NCBI RefSeq assembly: GCF_001292625.1
Contig: NZ_LAJH01000009.1
Coordinates: forward strand, 186,001 to 250,000
Direction of reading: 5' to 3'
Length of the DNA: 64,000 bases
Source of the DNA: Shimia sp. SK013
GTDB taxonomy: Bacteria; Pseudomonadota; Alphaproteobacteria; Rhodobacterales; Rhodobacteraceae
The position numbers and the translations under genes are program-made. Every line of letters starts with the position of its first letter. Position 1 is the stretch's first letter. The notes under the pieces are model-generated. The model worked only from the letters and a program-made list of their open reading frames with translations, ran no database searches and was not told the DNA's origin. Below are positions 35,313 to 44,458 of this stretch, in pieces.

Positions 35313-35387
35313 TCCGGCGTAGCTCAGCGGTAGAGCAGTTGACTGTTAATCAATTGGTCGTAGGTTCGATCCCTACCGCCGGAGCCA
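35313..35387 (+). tRNA. tRNA-Asn (GTT)
   Basis: A complete 75-base cloverleaf with encoded CCA: acceptor TCCGGCG/CGCCGGA, D arm GCTC/GAGC, anticodon GTT at 345-347 in a CTGTTAA loop, and TTCGATC in the T loop. Confidence 0.97.
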
Positions 35388-35410
35388 ACAACCCCCTGTA
35401 AAGGTTGTTT
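35387..35410 (+). terminator. weak hairpin after tRNA-Asn
   Basis: Arms AACAACC/GGTTGTT around a nine-base loop, with only three Ts behind the stem. Probable tRNA terminator; weak because the U tract is short. The following bases to 35636 hold no gene and presumably carry the RTX gene promoter. Confidence 0.4.
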
Positions 35411-35636
35411 GGCGAACATCCCCTCCATATTTCACGCGCTGGCTGATGGCATGCGATCCAAACGAGTGACTGGTCTGAGTTTCGGAGATCACCTTTTTTT
35501 GGAGTCTCTATCCTTTTGGACATAGGGCCTAATCTGTAGAGGTATATCGCCATACTTTATTCTACATGTTGGAGATCTCAAAAAAATTTAGGGTAATTGA
35601 AAGTTTGTAATCTTTACCTGACGAAAGGGTTATTCA

Positions 35637-37112
35637 ATGCCAAAACGGTTTTTTGGGACCTCTGCATCCGACATAATTAGTGGCCACAACGGCAAGGATC
35701 TTATCCTAGCAAAAGCAGACAGTGACGAAATTTCTGCAGGTAACAGCGCAGATGTCGTATTTGGTCAAAGCGGTGATGACACAATCCACGGCGGTGACGG
35801 CGCCGACCGATTGATCGGCGGTGTTGGGGCCGATGTGTTGTTTGGAGATAGCGGTCAAGACACGATCTTCGGTGGACCAGGAGATGACGTGATCTTAGGC
35901 GGAGACACAAACGGTTCGCTAGAAGGTAGCGGTGGCGGTATCAACGACAAATTATGGGGTGGATCGGGCAACGATCAGATGTCTGGCCAAGGAGGCAACG
36001 ACTTACTTTATGGTGGAGGCGGAGACGACTCTATGTCCGGCGGCGAGGGTTTAGATCGCCTTTTTGGCTCTTCCGGAGAAGACGAACTGTCCGGTGGAAG
36101 CGGGTCGGATGCCTTATATGGCGGTATCGGCAACGATGATCTGTCAGGAATGGCAGGCAATGATAGCTTGTTTGGTTCGATGGGCGACGACAATTTATCG
36201 GGAAGCGGAGGCAACGACCGTCTTTTTGGGGGAGCCGACAACGATACAATTGACGGTGGAGGTGGGTCAGATCGCGTATGGGGAGGTACAGGAGACGACA
36301 CTGTAAGAGGCGGGTCAGGGGATGACGTACTTGGCGGCGCTTCTGGCAACGATACTCTTTATGGCGAAAACGGGACAGATACGCTCTACGGCCGAGACGA
36401 TGATGACTACTTATACGGCGGCACCGGTAACGATTTTCTCCATGGAGGGAGGGATAACGACCTGCTTTCCGGTGATAGTGGCGCGGATTACCTTTCAGGA
36501 GGCGACGGTCATGATACGCTGATTGGGGGAACCGGAAACGATGAGTTAGCAGGGCAACAAGGCGACGACACATTAGATGGTGGGGATGGTCTAGACGCAC
36601 TGAATGGTGGGGGCGGAGCTGACACGCTATATGGCGGTAGTGGCGGAGATACCCTTGATGGCGGTGCCGGCACGGATTTCCTTTTCGGGGATGCCGGTGC
36701 GGACAGCCTGAATGGCTCTTTTGGCAACGATGTGCTGGATGGCGGTTCTGGGAGCGATATCATGGACGGAGGAACCGGAAATGATAGCCTACATGGAGGC
36801 AGTGGCTTTAATGAGCTCACCGGTGGGACGGGTGCGGATACATTTGTCTTTAGATCCGATAATGGATTCTTTTCCGATACTATTACGGACTTCAGAACAT
36901 ATGGCACCGGCCATGATGTGTTAGATTTAACCGAATTCGATGTATTGGCAACTTTTACCGATGTGGCGGACTGGATAGCGAACGGCGTAACCCAGGAAGA
37001 AAACGGCGATCTATCTATTCGTTTGTCAAATTCCCAAAGCATTCTTATCGAGGATCACTTGGGGCTTGCTGAAAGCTTCATAGATCAAATAGTAGATTGC
37101 ATTTTGTTTTGA
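35637..37112 (+). CDS. RTX repeat (hemolysin-type calcium-binding) secreted protein
   Basis: A 491-residue protein made almost wholly of glycine/aspartate nonapeptide repeats of the GGxGxDxLx type from about residue 10 to 400, which fold into a Ca2+-binding beta roll outside the cell. The C-terminal 80 residues (TFVFRSDNG, DTITDFRTYGTGHDVLDLTEF, then an aliphatic end with ILF) are the type I secretion signal region. No enzymatic or adhesion domain is present. Codon use is more AT-rich than in flanking genes, and it lies next to a tRNA gene, which hints at acquisition. No type I exporter is adjacent. Confidence 0.9.
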   Translation: MPKRFFGTSASDIISGHNGKDLILAKADSDEISAGNSADVVFGQSGDDTIHGGDGADRLIGGVGADVLFGDSGQDTIFGGPGDDVILGGDTNGSLEGSGGGINDKLWGGSGNDQMSGQGGNDLLYGGGGDDSMSGGEGLDRLFGSSGEDELSGGSGSDALYGGIGNDDLSGMAGNDSLFGSMGDDNLSGSGGNDRLFGGADNDTIDGGGGSDRVWGGTGDDTVRGGSGDDVLGGASGNDTLYGENGTDTLYGRDDDDYLYGGTGNDFLHGGRDNDLLSGDSGADYLSGGDGHDTLIGGTGNDELAGQQGDDTLDGGDGLDALNGGGGADTLYGGSGGDTLDGGAGTDFLFGDAGADSLNGSFGNDVLDGGSGSDIMDGGTGNDSLHGGSGFNELTGGTGADTFVFRSDNGFFSDTITDFRTYGTGHDVLDLTEFDVLATFTDVADWIANGVTQEENGDLSIRLSNSQSILIEDHLGLAESFIDQIVDCILF

Positions 37113-37305
37113 GGTTCGCGTCTGGTTGTGCCCGTCGTCGTAGTTTTTGGAGCCAGTTTGAACTTGGCGGGTTTTTACGCCGCACCAAGTCTCTCCTTTT
37201 TACACCGCTGATGTGAAGCGTCATTGGGACAGACTAAGAGACGCACGCTTGGTATTTGCGGAATCAATGCAAAACGGCGGTGGTAGGGCTTTTGTTTGAA
37301 GTACC

Positions 37306-37815
37306 TCAGCGCCGAGTTTCGCGCGCGTTTGTGGCTGCAACAACCCGAATGGTGCGCACACCTTCGAGCTGGGCAGGTGTCAGAATATGCGCCACTGAGA
37401 TTTCACGGGACTGCTCTGGCCCACCGGTGTAGCCGCCCTGAGGATGTATCGCCAAGAGATTGTACGTCAGAACGCCGCGTTCGGGTAGGCCGCCATTTTG
37501 CGGGTCAAGCTTGACTGTGTGGGCGCCATGAATGCTTGAAATGCCAATCACCTCGATCATCGCACCCTCAGGAACACGGTGGACTTGAACCGACTTGACC
37601 TGTGCCACGATAGTGCCGCTATACACAGGTTCGGGCCGTTCCCCAAAGATGGAGTTGCCGCCTTTTGAATTTGGCACCAAAGGATTGACGGCGGTTTCGT
37701 CAACGTCAACCTGCACCTCCTGGTCGTTGCCAAACCAGTTGAATGGATTGAGACGGGATTGGCACGCCGTCAAAGTGAGCGTGGACATCAGGAGAACAGC
37801 AAGGGCAATGCGCAT
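37306..37815 (-). CDS. conserved hypothetical lipoprotein
   Basis: A 169-residue protein with a signal peptide and lipobox LTAC (Cys18), so it should be lipid-anchored. After a flexible stretch (about 20-60) a compact beta-rich domain follows (about 65-160; IVAQVKSVQVHRVPEGAMIEVIG and LTYNLLAIHPQG). It appears to be a Rhodobacterales-type conserved lipoprotein of unknown function. The gene is divergent from sufE. Confidence 0.75.
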   Translation of the reverse strand: MRIALAVLLMSTLTLTACQSRLNPFNWFGNDQEVQVDVDETAVNPLVPNSKGGNSIFGERPEPVYSGTIVAQVKSVQVHRVPEGAMIEVIGISSIHGAHTVKLDPQNGGLPERGVLTYNLLAIHPQGGYTGGPEQSREISVAHILTPAQLEGVRTIRVVAATNARETRR

Positions 37816-37943
37816 CGAAGGGGCCTCATTCTTTGTTTCAATGGGTTACCCGATCACGGGCCAGTTGAAAAGTCTGTTTGGCAAGGCTGGACCTTTTGGT
37901 GTTCCGAGATTAACTCGGTAACGTCAAAAAGGAGACCGCGGAT

Positions 37944-38354
37944 ATGGCCACCGAAGCCTTTGAAGAGATTGTCGAGGATTTTGAGTTCCTTGAGGATTGG
38001 GAAGATCGCTATCGCTATGTGATTGATCAAGGCAAGATGATGGACCCTCTTGAGGATGCGCTGCGGGTTGCGGCCACCAAAGTGGATGGCTGCGCCAGTC
38101 AGGTGTGGTTGCATCCCACTATTGAGGCGGGTGTGTTTTCCTTTGAGGGCGCCAGCGACGCAATGATCGTAAGCGGGCTTATTGGGGTGCTGCGTAGGCT
38201 TTACAATGGCGTGCCTGTGGCTGACGTGAAAAAGATAGATGCCCGCGCGGAATTGACCCGATTGGGCTTGAACGAGCATCTGAGCGCGCAACGCTCTAAC
38301 GGATTGCGGGCGATGATTGAGCGGATTCGTCTGGTTGCTTCTGAAGCAATCTAA
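37944..38354 (+). CDS. sufE: SufE family cysteine desulfurase accessory protein
   Basis: SufE accepts persulfide sulfur from the SufS desulfurase for Fe-S cluster assembly. The 136-residue protein has the active Cys50 in VDGCASQVW and the helical SufE core (about 5-130). The rest of the suf operon is not in the window. A class V aminotransferase at 52231 is too distant to be assumed as its partner. Confidence 0.95.
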   Translation: MATEAFEEIVEDFEFLEDWEDRYRYVIDQGKMMDPLEDALRVAATKVDGCASQVWLHPTIEAGVFSFEGASDAMIVSGLIGVLRRLYNGVPVADVKKIDARAELTRLGLNEHLSAQRSNGLRAMIERIRLVASEAI

Positions 38355-38378
38355 GGACAGCGGCCATCAATAAGGCCA

Positions 38379-38606
38379 TTAGGAAGGTGCAGATTTGTTC
38401 CGGTAATGGTTCAAAACGTACAGGCGGATCGCGGTGGCGAGGCCTGCTTGGAGATCGCGTTGGGCATCAATTTCCGCAGCAAGAGCATTGATTGGCAGCT
38501 CTTTTTCCTCCGCAATCTCGCGAAATGCGCGCCAGAAGTCATCTTCGAGCGACACGCTGGTTCGGTGACCGCGCAGGGTAAGAGAGCGTTTGACCGGTCG
38601 GGTCAT
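38379..38606 (-). CDS. ribbon-helix-helix domain protein
   Basis: A 75-residue protein of the RHH_4 type: basic N terminus (RPVKRSLTLRGHRTSVSLE) forming the DNA-contacting strand, then helices FWRAFREIAEEKELPINALAAEID and a C-terminal helix. Such proteins bind DNA as dimers and are frequent, uncharacterised regulators in alphaproteobacteria. The start overlaps the stop of the DUF4169 gene (ATGA), so both are one operon. Confidence 0.85.
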   Translation of the reverse strand: MTRPVKRSLTLRGHRTSVSLEDDFWRAFREIAEEKELPINALAAEIDAQRDLQAGLATAIRLYVLNHYRNKSAPS

Positions 38607-38776
38607 TCTTTTTCCTTGCCGTCTAAATTGCGCGACAATTTTTCCTGACGGGTCTGCTCAGAGTTTTTTTGCGCTTTGGATCGCCCAAATTTTGCTGCGT
38701 TCTCATCCGCCTGCGATTTTCGGGCCACTTTTGCCTTGGTTTTGCGGAACTGATTGAGGTTGGTTACATTGCTCAT
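38603..38776 (-). CDS. DUF4169 family small basic protein
   Basis: A 57-residue Lys/Arg-rich helical protein beginning MSNVTNLNQFRKTKAKVARKS..., typical of DUF4169, which co-occurs with the RHH_4 protein in Rhodobacterales. A longer frame (to 38812) adds a non-conserved 12 residues. Function unknown; translationally coupled to the RHH gene. Confidence 0.82.
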   Translation of the reverse strand: MSNVTNLNQFRKTKAKVARKSQADENAAKFGRSKAQKNSEQTRQEKLSRNLDGKEKE

Positions 38777-38830
38777 GGACCCGACCCTAAACCGGGAGCG
38801 CGCGGGCGCCAAGGCCCACGCTGCGCGCTT

Positions 38831-39439
38831 TTAGGCGTGTGTCGATAAGCGCCGTTTGCGGCGTCGGTTTTGAGAATCCCACAGCCGGAATATCGTTAGG
38901 GCGGCCAGTGGCGTAAAGTGCACAAGAGCGGCGGCTGGCGTTTCCCAATTGTGCAAAGCGACCCAATGCAAAAAGGTCAAAATCGCGGCGGGATAAGTCC
39001 ATCGTTGCAAGGACTTCCAGCCGGGCCCCATACGTCGCACAAAATAGTCGCTAGAGGTGACAACAAGTGGAATAAAGATCGCGAAAGCCAGCCAGCCGGT
39101 CCAGATCCAAAACTTGGGTAAATCCGCGACAATGCGGTCAATCGTGGCAAGATCGACAACATAAAGCACGGTATGCAACGCAGCATATGCAAAAGATGCC
39201 ACCCCGAAATAGCGGCGGTTTTTCTTGAGCCAGATCGGGCCACGCCAGCCTTTGAACAGCATGGTAAGCGGGGTCGCCAGCATCGCAATGATCAAAAATC
39301 GCGCGGCAAACTCTCCGCTGGGATGCAGGAGAATATGAGCGATCCGGGGATCCGGTGAAGTCACAAGCTGGTTGGTCATCATGGCTGCGGGCAGGGCGAG
39401 GATGACCCAAAGATAGTAGGGAGAAATGAAGCGTTGCAC
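38831..39439 (-). CDS. msrQ: MsrQ/YedZ-like heme-binding membrane protein
   Basis: A 202-residue protein with about five to six membrane helices and the ferric-reductase-like fold: RRYFGVASFAYAALHTVLYV with His89, and GWKSLQRWTYPAAILTFLHW with His158 and His163, as expected for MsrQ heme ligation. MsrQ delivers quinol electrons to the periplasmic methionine sulfoxide reductase MsrP. No msrP is adjacent, so the electron acceptor is uncertain. The start is assigned to GTG at 39439, preceded by AAGGAG; longer reading lacks a site. Confidence 0.8.
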   Translation of the reverse strand: MQRFISPYYLWVILALPAAMMTNQLVTSPDPRIAHILLHPSGEFAARFLIIAMLATPLTMLFKGWRGPIWLKKNRRYFGVASFAYAALHTVLYVVDLATIDRIVADLPKFWIWTGWLAFAIFIPLVVTSSDYFVRRMGPGWKSLQRWTYPAAILTFLHWVALHNWETPAAALVHFTPLAALTIFRLWDSQNRRRKRRLSTHA

Positions 39440-39503
39440 GGTTATCTCCTTTGCGTGTGAATATGACACGTTCAAAGCGCTGGTTTCCGTCGCAGATATT
39501 ATG

Positions 39504-39534
39504 AAAAAAAATGGCCCCCGGAAAACCGGAGGCC
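39504..39534 (-). terminator. Rho-independent terminator of fumC
   Basis: On the minus strand the hairpin GGCCTCCGG-TTTT-CCGGGGGCC is followed by ATTTTTTTT, about 30 bases after the fumC stop (39563). Confidence 0.85.
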
Positions 39535-39562
39535 ACATTAAGTTTTTGATCCGCCGATAAAA

Positions 39563-40957
39563 TCAGTCTTTGGGGCCGATCATTTGTTCAGGGCGCACAA
39601 CCGCGTCAAAGGTGGCTTCGTCGACAAAGCCCAGCGCGACCGCCTCTTCTTTGAGCGTTGTGCCGTTCTTGTGCGCCGTCTTGGCCACCTTGGTGGCATT
39701 GTCGTAGCCAATTGTCGGTGCCAACGCGGTAACAAGCATCAGGCTTTCTTTCATCAGCTTGTCGATGCGCGGCTCGTTGGCTTGAATACCATTGAGCATA
39801 CGTGTGGTGAAGCTGTCCGCAACATCGCCCAACAACTGCATGGATTGCAGTAGGTTGTAGGACATCATCGGGTTGTAGACGTTGAGTTCAAAGTGACCTT
39901 GGCTGCCAGCAAACGTCATAGCGGCGTTGTTGCCCATTACGTGAGCTGCAACCTGCGTCATGGCCTCGGCCTGTGTCGGGTTCACTTTGCCCGGCATGAT
40001 CGAGGAACCCGGTTCATTTTCCGGCAGGATCAGTTCGCCCAGACCTGAGCGAGGACCGGAACCCAGGAAACGGATGTCGTTGGCGATTTTATACATCGAG
40101 CCGGCCACAGTGGCCAAAGCGCCGGACATAAAGACCATGGCGTCGTGTGCGGCGAGCGCTTCGAACTTGTTGGGGGCGGTCACAAAGGGCAGGCCGGTGA
40201 TTTCTGCCATATGGGCCGCAACAGCTTCGCCCCAACCGTTTTGGGTGTTCAGGCCCGTGCCAACCGCGGTGCCGCCTTGTGCCAGTTCATAGATGCCGGG
40301 CAGGGCCGCGTTGATGCGGGCGATGCCTTGGCGGATCTGGTGAGCGTAGCCGCCAAATTCCTGACCCAATGTCAGTGGCGTGGCGTCTTGGGTGTGCGTG
40401 CGGCCGATTTTGATGATGTCTTTGAATTCATCCGATTTGGCTTCAAGACCCTCGGCCAGCTTTGTCAGGCCGGGCAGGAGGGTGTCACGTACCATCATGG
40501 CGGCGCCGATGTGCATCGCTGTTGGGAAAGTGTCGTTGGACGACTGCCCCATGTTGCAGTGGTCGTTGGGGTGCACGGGATCTTTTGTGCCAATCACACC
40601 ACCAAGGATTTCGATCGCGCGGTTGGCGATGACCTCGTTGGAGTTCATGTTGGATTGGGTGCCTGAGCCTGTCTGCCACACGACCAATGGAAAGTTGTCG
40701 TCAAATTTGCCGGCGACAACTTCGGAAGCGGCCTGAATGACAGCGTCCGCAATGGTCGCGTCTATGCTGCCAGTGGCCTTGTTTTGCATGGCGCAGGCCT
40801 GTTTGATCACGCCCAGCGCACGCACGATGGCGACGGGTTGTTTTTCCCAGCCAATCGGGAAGTTCATGATCGAGCGCTGCGTCTGTGCGCCCCAATACTT
40901 GTCGGATGGAACCTCAAGCGGGCCAAAGCTGTCGGTTTCGGTGCGGGTATCTGCCAT
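39563..40957 (-). CDS. fumC: class II fumarate hydratase
   Basis: FumC interconverts fumarate and malate in the TCA cycle; it is the oxygen-stable, iron-free class. The 464-residue protein has the superfamily signature [11 protein letters not shown], the active-site [14 protein letters not shown] and [21 protein letters not shown] lies five bases before the ATG at 40957, which fixes the start. It is monocistronic, with its own strong terminator. Confidence 0.97.
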   Translation of the reverse strand: MADTRTETDSFGPLEVPSDKYWGAQTQRSIMNFPIGWEKQPVAIVRALGVIKQACAMQNKATGSIDATIADAVIQAASEVVAGKFDDNFPLVVWQTGSGTQSNMNSNEVIANRAIEILGGVIGTKDPVHPNDHCNMGQSSNDTFPTAMHIGAAMMVRDTLLPGLTKLAEGLEAKSDEFKDIIKIGRTHTQDATPLTLGQEFGGYAHQIRQGIARINAALPGIYELAQGGTAVGTGLNTQNGWGEAVAAHMAEITGLPFVTAPNKFEALAAHDAMVFMSGALATVAGSMYKIANDIRFLGSGPRSGLGELILPENEPGSSIMPGKVNPTQAEAMTQVAAHVMGNNAAMTFAGSQGHFELNVYNPMMSYNLLQSMQLLGDVADSFTTRMLNGIQANEPRIDKLMKESLMLVTALAPTIGYDNATKVAKTAHKNGTTLKEEAVALGFVDEATFDAVVRPEQMIGPKD

Positions 40958-41090
40958 CATGACCTCCGGTGTTACGTTCATCGGCTTTCTAGCGGAAGCG
41001 GCCAGAATATCAATGCTGTATACCGTGGGATACCGCTAACAAACGGCGTATTGCGGGGCTGCGAATGGTCGCAGCCCCGCAATTTGTCGG

Positions 41091-41561
41091 TTACGCGGCG
41101 CGCGCGACCACTTCGCCACGTTCGATATAGGCCTTGTTGGCGTCAATCAGCGACCCAAGAAGTTTGCGAAACTGTGGCTTCATCATGGGCACCATCAACC
41201 GACCAAGCAGGCCATATTTTGGTACAAACTCCATTTTGAAATGAAGCTCGGTCTTGTTTGGACCAGTTTGGCGCATGTCGATGGTGGCGAAGTTTTCCTT
41301 GAGCGGGAAGGTTCCGTCAAAGATTTCAACTTTCATGCGGCGGTTGGGTTGGTAGTCAACGATGCGTTCCTGAATGAAATTCTTGCCGTCCGTCATAGTG
41401 CACTGACGCTCGGCGCCCAGTCCGGTGTTATGGCTGCCGTCCAGTAGAAATGAGCGGCTGAGGTTAGGGTTGAATTTTTCGATGTGGGCATAGTCATCCC
41501 AAGCGGTCCAGACGTCCTCGACTGGTGCGTTTATGGTGGTGTGAACCGTGACTTCGGGCAT
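41091..41561 (-). CDS. SRPBCC family protein
   Basis: A 156-residue START/Bet v1-like protein (polyketide cyclase/dehydrase group) with TVHTTINAPVEDVWTAWDDY at the start and the long C-terminal helix RKLLGSLIDANKAYIERGE. Such proteins bind hydrophobic ligands; no specific substrate is indicated. AGGAGGAGA lies upstream of the chosen ATG. It is divergent from a LysR regulator 106 bases away, which likely controls it. Confidence 0.87.
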   Translation of the reverse strand: MPEVTVHTTINAPVEDVWTAWDDYAHIEKFNPNLSRSFLLDGSHNTGLGAERQCTMTDGKNFIQERIVDYQPNRRMKVEIFDGTFPLKENFATIDMRQTGPNKTELHFKMEFVPKYGLLGRLMVPMMKPQFRKLLGSLIDANKAYIERGEVVARAA

Positions 41562-41667
41562 GTTGGTGTCTCCTCCTGTTGTTAAGAACAAGTAAGTGGC
41601 TATATTTTGAACCGGAACCGTTGAAATTGAGACGTTGTGGTTAGTTTTTAAGACAAGGACGCACGTG

Positions 41668-42570
41668 ATGGACTGGTCAGCAATGCCGTATTTTCTTGCG
41701 ATTGCGCGCAATGGCAGCCTGAGAGCGGCGGCGTTGTCGCTTGGCGCCACTCATGCGACGGTTGATCGCCATGTCAAAGCACTTGAGCAAAGCTATGGTG
41801 TTCGGCTGTTTGATCGAACGCGCGGCGGTATGACATTGACGCTTGCCGGAGAAAGCTTGTTGCCGCTCGCCGAAACGGCAGAAGATGCCATGAACGGCGC
41901 GAAGGCGCGGGTTTTGGGCCTTGATCAGGAGGCTGTTGGGATCGTGAAAGTGTCCGTGCCGCCGATCTTGGCTTTTGATTTCTTGCCGGAGATTTTTGGC
42001 GCGTTTTCAGATACCTATCCGGATATTACGTTGGACATTTCGGTGACCAACAAGTTTGAGGACCTCAACCGTTTTGAAGCGGATGTGTCGATCCGCGTCG
42101 CCTATGATGTGACTGATGATGTGGTCGGGAGAAAACTGGCGCAGACAGCGATCGGGATCTATTGCAGTCGCGCGTATTTGGCAGAAAAAGTCTCGCGCGC
42201 TGGTCCGGACGGGCAGGGGCTTGATTGGGTGGCATGGACCGATACGGATGATGTGCAACGTTGGAGTGCCCGCACCCTGTATAGCAAAGCAAACGCGCGG
42301 CATGTGGCGCGCGAGGTCGTGATGCAAAAGGAAATGATCCGGGCCGGGATGGGGTTTGGCTATTTGCCAGCGTCCTGTGTCTATGGTGATTCCGATTTTG
42401 TGCAACTGCCGGGGACGGAGATTGAGTTGAACCGGTGGATTTGGCTTTTGATGCATGGAGAGTTGCGCAAAACCATGCGGGTGCGGCGGTTTGTAGATTT
42501 TGTGGCACAGGAAATCCGCGCACGGCGCAAAAGAATTTGCGGCGAAGACGACGGTTTGGGTGGCACTTAA
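41668..42570 (+). CDS. LysR family transcriptional regulator
   Basis: A 300-residue LysR regulator: winged helix-turn-helix at about 1-60 (FLAIARNGSLRAAALSLGATHATVDRHVKALE) and a substrate-binding-like effector domain (about 88-290). The start MDWSAMPYF at 41668 is preceded by AAGGA. Divergent orientation to the SRPBCC gene is the standard LysR arrangement. Effector unknown. Confidence 0.93.
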   Translation: MDWSAMPYFLAIARNGSLRAAALSLGATHATVDRHVKALEQSYGVRLFDRTRGGMTLTLAGESLLPLAETAEDAMNGAKARVLGLDQEAVGIVKVSVPPILAFDFLPEIFGAFSDTYPDITLDISVTNKFEDLNRFEADVSIRVAYDVTDDVVGRKLAQTAIGIYCSRAYLAEKVSRAGPDGQGLDWVAWTDTDDVQRWSARTLYSKANARHVAREVVMQKEMIRAGMGFGYLPASCVYGDSDFVQLPGTEIELNRWIWLLMHGELRKTMRVRRFVDFVAQEIRARRKRICGEDDGLGGT

Positions 42571-42579
42571 GGCTGCCTG

Positions 42580-43053
42580 TTACTTGCGGAAGCTATCCAG
42601 AGACACAACTTCGGCATCTTTGCGCGGTTCTTCGGGCACATCCTCGATTTCGATATCGTCTTCGATTTCATCCTGCAGTTCGTGGTCCTCGTCTTCGTCG
42701 TCTTGCGTTTCAAAGCGCAAGCCAAACTCGACCGAAGGGTCAACGAATGTTTCGATGGAATCATACGGGATATACAGCGGTTCCGGATTGTCGCCGAAAT
42801 TCAACGTGACGCCGAAGCCTTCGTCCGTAACGGTGAGGTTGTCATACCAATGCTGCATAACAACGGTCATTTCACCGGGGTAACGATCCATCAGCCAAGG
42901 CGCGATGTCCACGTCTGGGTGCTGTGTATCAAAGGTGATAAAGAAGTGGTGTTCGCCCGGCAGGCCATCGGATTGAACATCAGTGAGCACATCTTGAATA
43001 AGCGACCGCATGGCGCGGTGCATGAGGTTTCCATAATCGATGGTGCGGGACAT
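42580..43053 (-). CDS. sspB: SspB family ClpXP adaptor (alphaproteobacterial type)
   Basis: A 157-residue protein: folded SspB domain at about 1-115 (YGNLMHRAMRSLIQDVL, HHFFITFDTQHPDVDIAPWL, MTVVMQHWYDNL) followed by a strongly acidic flexible tail and a short C-terminal segment that in the family docks on ClpX. SspB-alpha delivers ssrA-tagged proteins to ClpXP. The tmRNA gene that makes such tags lies only 2 kb away at 45.0-45.3 kb. Confidence 0.93.
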   Translation of the reverse strand: MSRTIDYGNLMHRAMRSLIQDVLTDVQSDGLPGEHHFFITFDTQHPDVDIAPWLMDRYPGEMTVVMQHWYDNLTVTDEGFGVTLNFGDNPEPLYIPYDSIETFVDPSVEFGLRFETQDDEDEDHELQDEIEDDIEIEDVPEEPRKDAEVVSLDSFRK

Positions 43054-43146
43054 GGCTCTTCTCTTTGAGTGACGTGATGTCAGCATAGTAGATTCGGCGC
43101 GAAACAAAAGACGACTGCGCGAATTTTAGCGCTTGGGCTTGTGACT

Positions 43147-44410
43147 TTACAGCGCGCCGCCTGCGAGGCTGGCAATAATGGCCGCCAGAGCGCAGAGACC
43201 CAGAGTGGTCAAAAGTGAAACACGCAGACCAAGCATCAAGCCTGTGGCAAGCGTTGTTAACGCCGCGGCAGTGACATCGATAGAAGAAAGATCAGGAAGC
43301 AGACCGACCTGTGTTTGGACTGTTTCCGCAAAAACCAAATTGATCGTGAACCAGATGCCAAGGTTGGCGATGACGCCGACAACAGCCGCGGAAATATAGG
43401 TCAGTGCAGCGTTTAATCTTGGGGCCGCAAGAATACGATCGACATGCGGGGCGCCTGCAAAAATCCATAAAAAACAGGGGGGTGAACGTGCACCAGAGGG
43501 CCGTCAAACCCGCTGCAATTCCCAATCCGAGTCCGCCGAATTGTGTTCCCGCAAGGGTCGCGACGAACTGAGTGACAAGGATCAATGGGCCGGGTGTTGT
43601 TTCAGCAAGGCCCAATGCGTCCATCATTTGATCGGTAGTAAGCCAGCCGAAGTCTTGTACCACCGTCTGTACCATATAGGTCAGTACGGCGTAGGCGCCG
43701 CCAAAAGTCACGACAGCGAGGCGCGAGAAAAACAGAGCGACATCTTGCAGGAATGGCGCGTCGAGCGTGAAAAGAACAGCAATAGGAATGAGCCAAAGTG
43801 CACCCCAGATCAAAATGGTGCGGCCTGTGTGGGCGATGTTTGGGTGTGATGGCGCGAGGCTTGGGGTTGGTTCGGATGTGGCGCCGAAGGCCAAACCGAC
43901 GATTGCCGCGAGGGCCATCACCGCAGGGAAAGGCAAAAGCCCGGTATACAGTGCAACGAGGCTGGCCATCGCGACCAAGCGGTTTGGCCATGTTGTGAGC
44001 ATTTTTGCGCCAAGACGCATCAAAGCTTGCAAAACTATGGCGACCACTGCTGCTTTGACGCCCAAAAACGCTGCGCTGATAAGTGGGGTGTCTCCGAACG
44101 CGGCATAGACTGCAACCAAGGAAAAAATAACGAGAGCGCCGGGCAGGAAAAACAACAATCCCGCGATTAGACCGCCAATAGTTCCGCGCAGCTTCCAGCC
44201 ACAGAAAGTGGCCAGTTGCATGGCCTCCGGTCCGGGTAACAACATGCAAAACGACAGTGCGCCGAGGAAGTCCTTTTCCTTGAGCCAGCCTTTGTCTTCA
44301 ACAAGGCTTTGGTGCATCAAACTGATTTGCGCGGCGGGACCGCCAAACGACAACAGCCCAATGCGCCCAAAGGTGCGGAAAAGCTCGGATCGGGGCGTTT
44401 GATGTTGCAC
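43147..44410 (-). pseudogene. chrA: chromate transporter ChrA, interrupted by a one-base frameshift
   Basis: A two-domain CHR-family membrane protein. The first frame (44410 to 43292) covers both CHR domains up to about residue 309 (SFGGPAAQISLMH and ETTPGPLILVTQFV), then at a run of six C (G6 at 43477-43482 on the plus strand) it runs into unrelated residues and stops at 43292. Skipping one base restores the family sequence PCFLWIFAGAPHVDR and stays open to 43147. Together they give about 420 residues, the normal length. Either a recent inactivation, a sequencing error in a homopolymer, or +1 frameshifting at CCC-C. ChrA exports chromate by proton symport. Confidence 0.85.
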
Positions 44411-44458
44411 GTGTCTTTGCTAACCGTGCCGCCCCAAAAAGCAAGCTATACCTTTGCG

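Noticed and set aside
35650..36830. Dense short repeats that could be mistaken for a CRISPR array or tandem DNA repeat
   Set aside because: Period is nine codons with degenerate bases and conserved Gly/Asp coding, typical of RTX repeats; no spacers and no cas genes.
36008..37042. Ser/Pro-rich minus-strand frames opposite the RTX gene
   Set aside because: They arise because Gly/Asp repeat codons read backward give Pro/Ser codons; no ribosome binding sites or domains.
35313..37112. Genomic island inserted at tRNA-Asn
   Set aside because: Only one AT-rich gene, no integrase and no visible duplicate of the tRNA 3' end in the window; kept only as a lower-interest composition note.
42435..42809. 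Overlapping plus-strand frames between the LysR gene and sspB
   Set aside because: They cross the LysR stop and the sspB coding strand and show no coherent domain; sspB on the minus strand explains the region.
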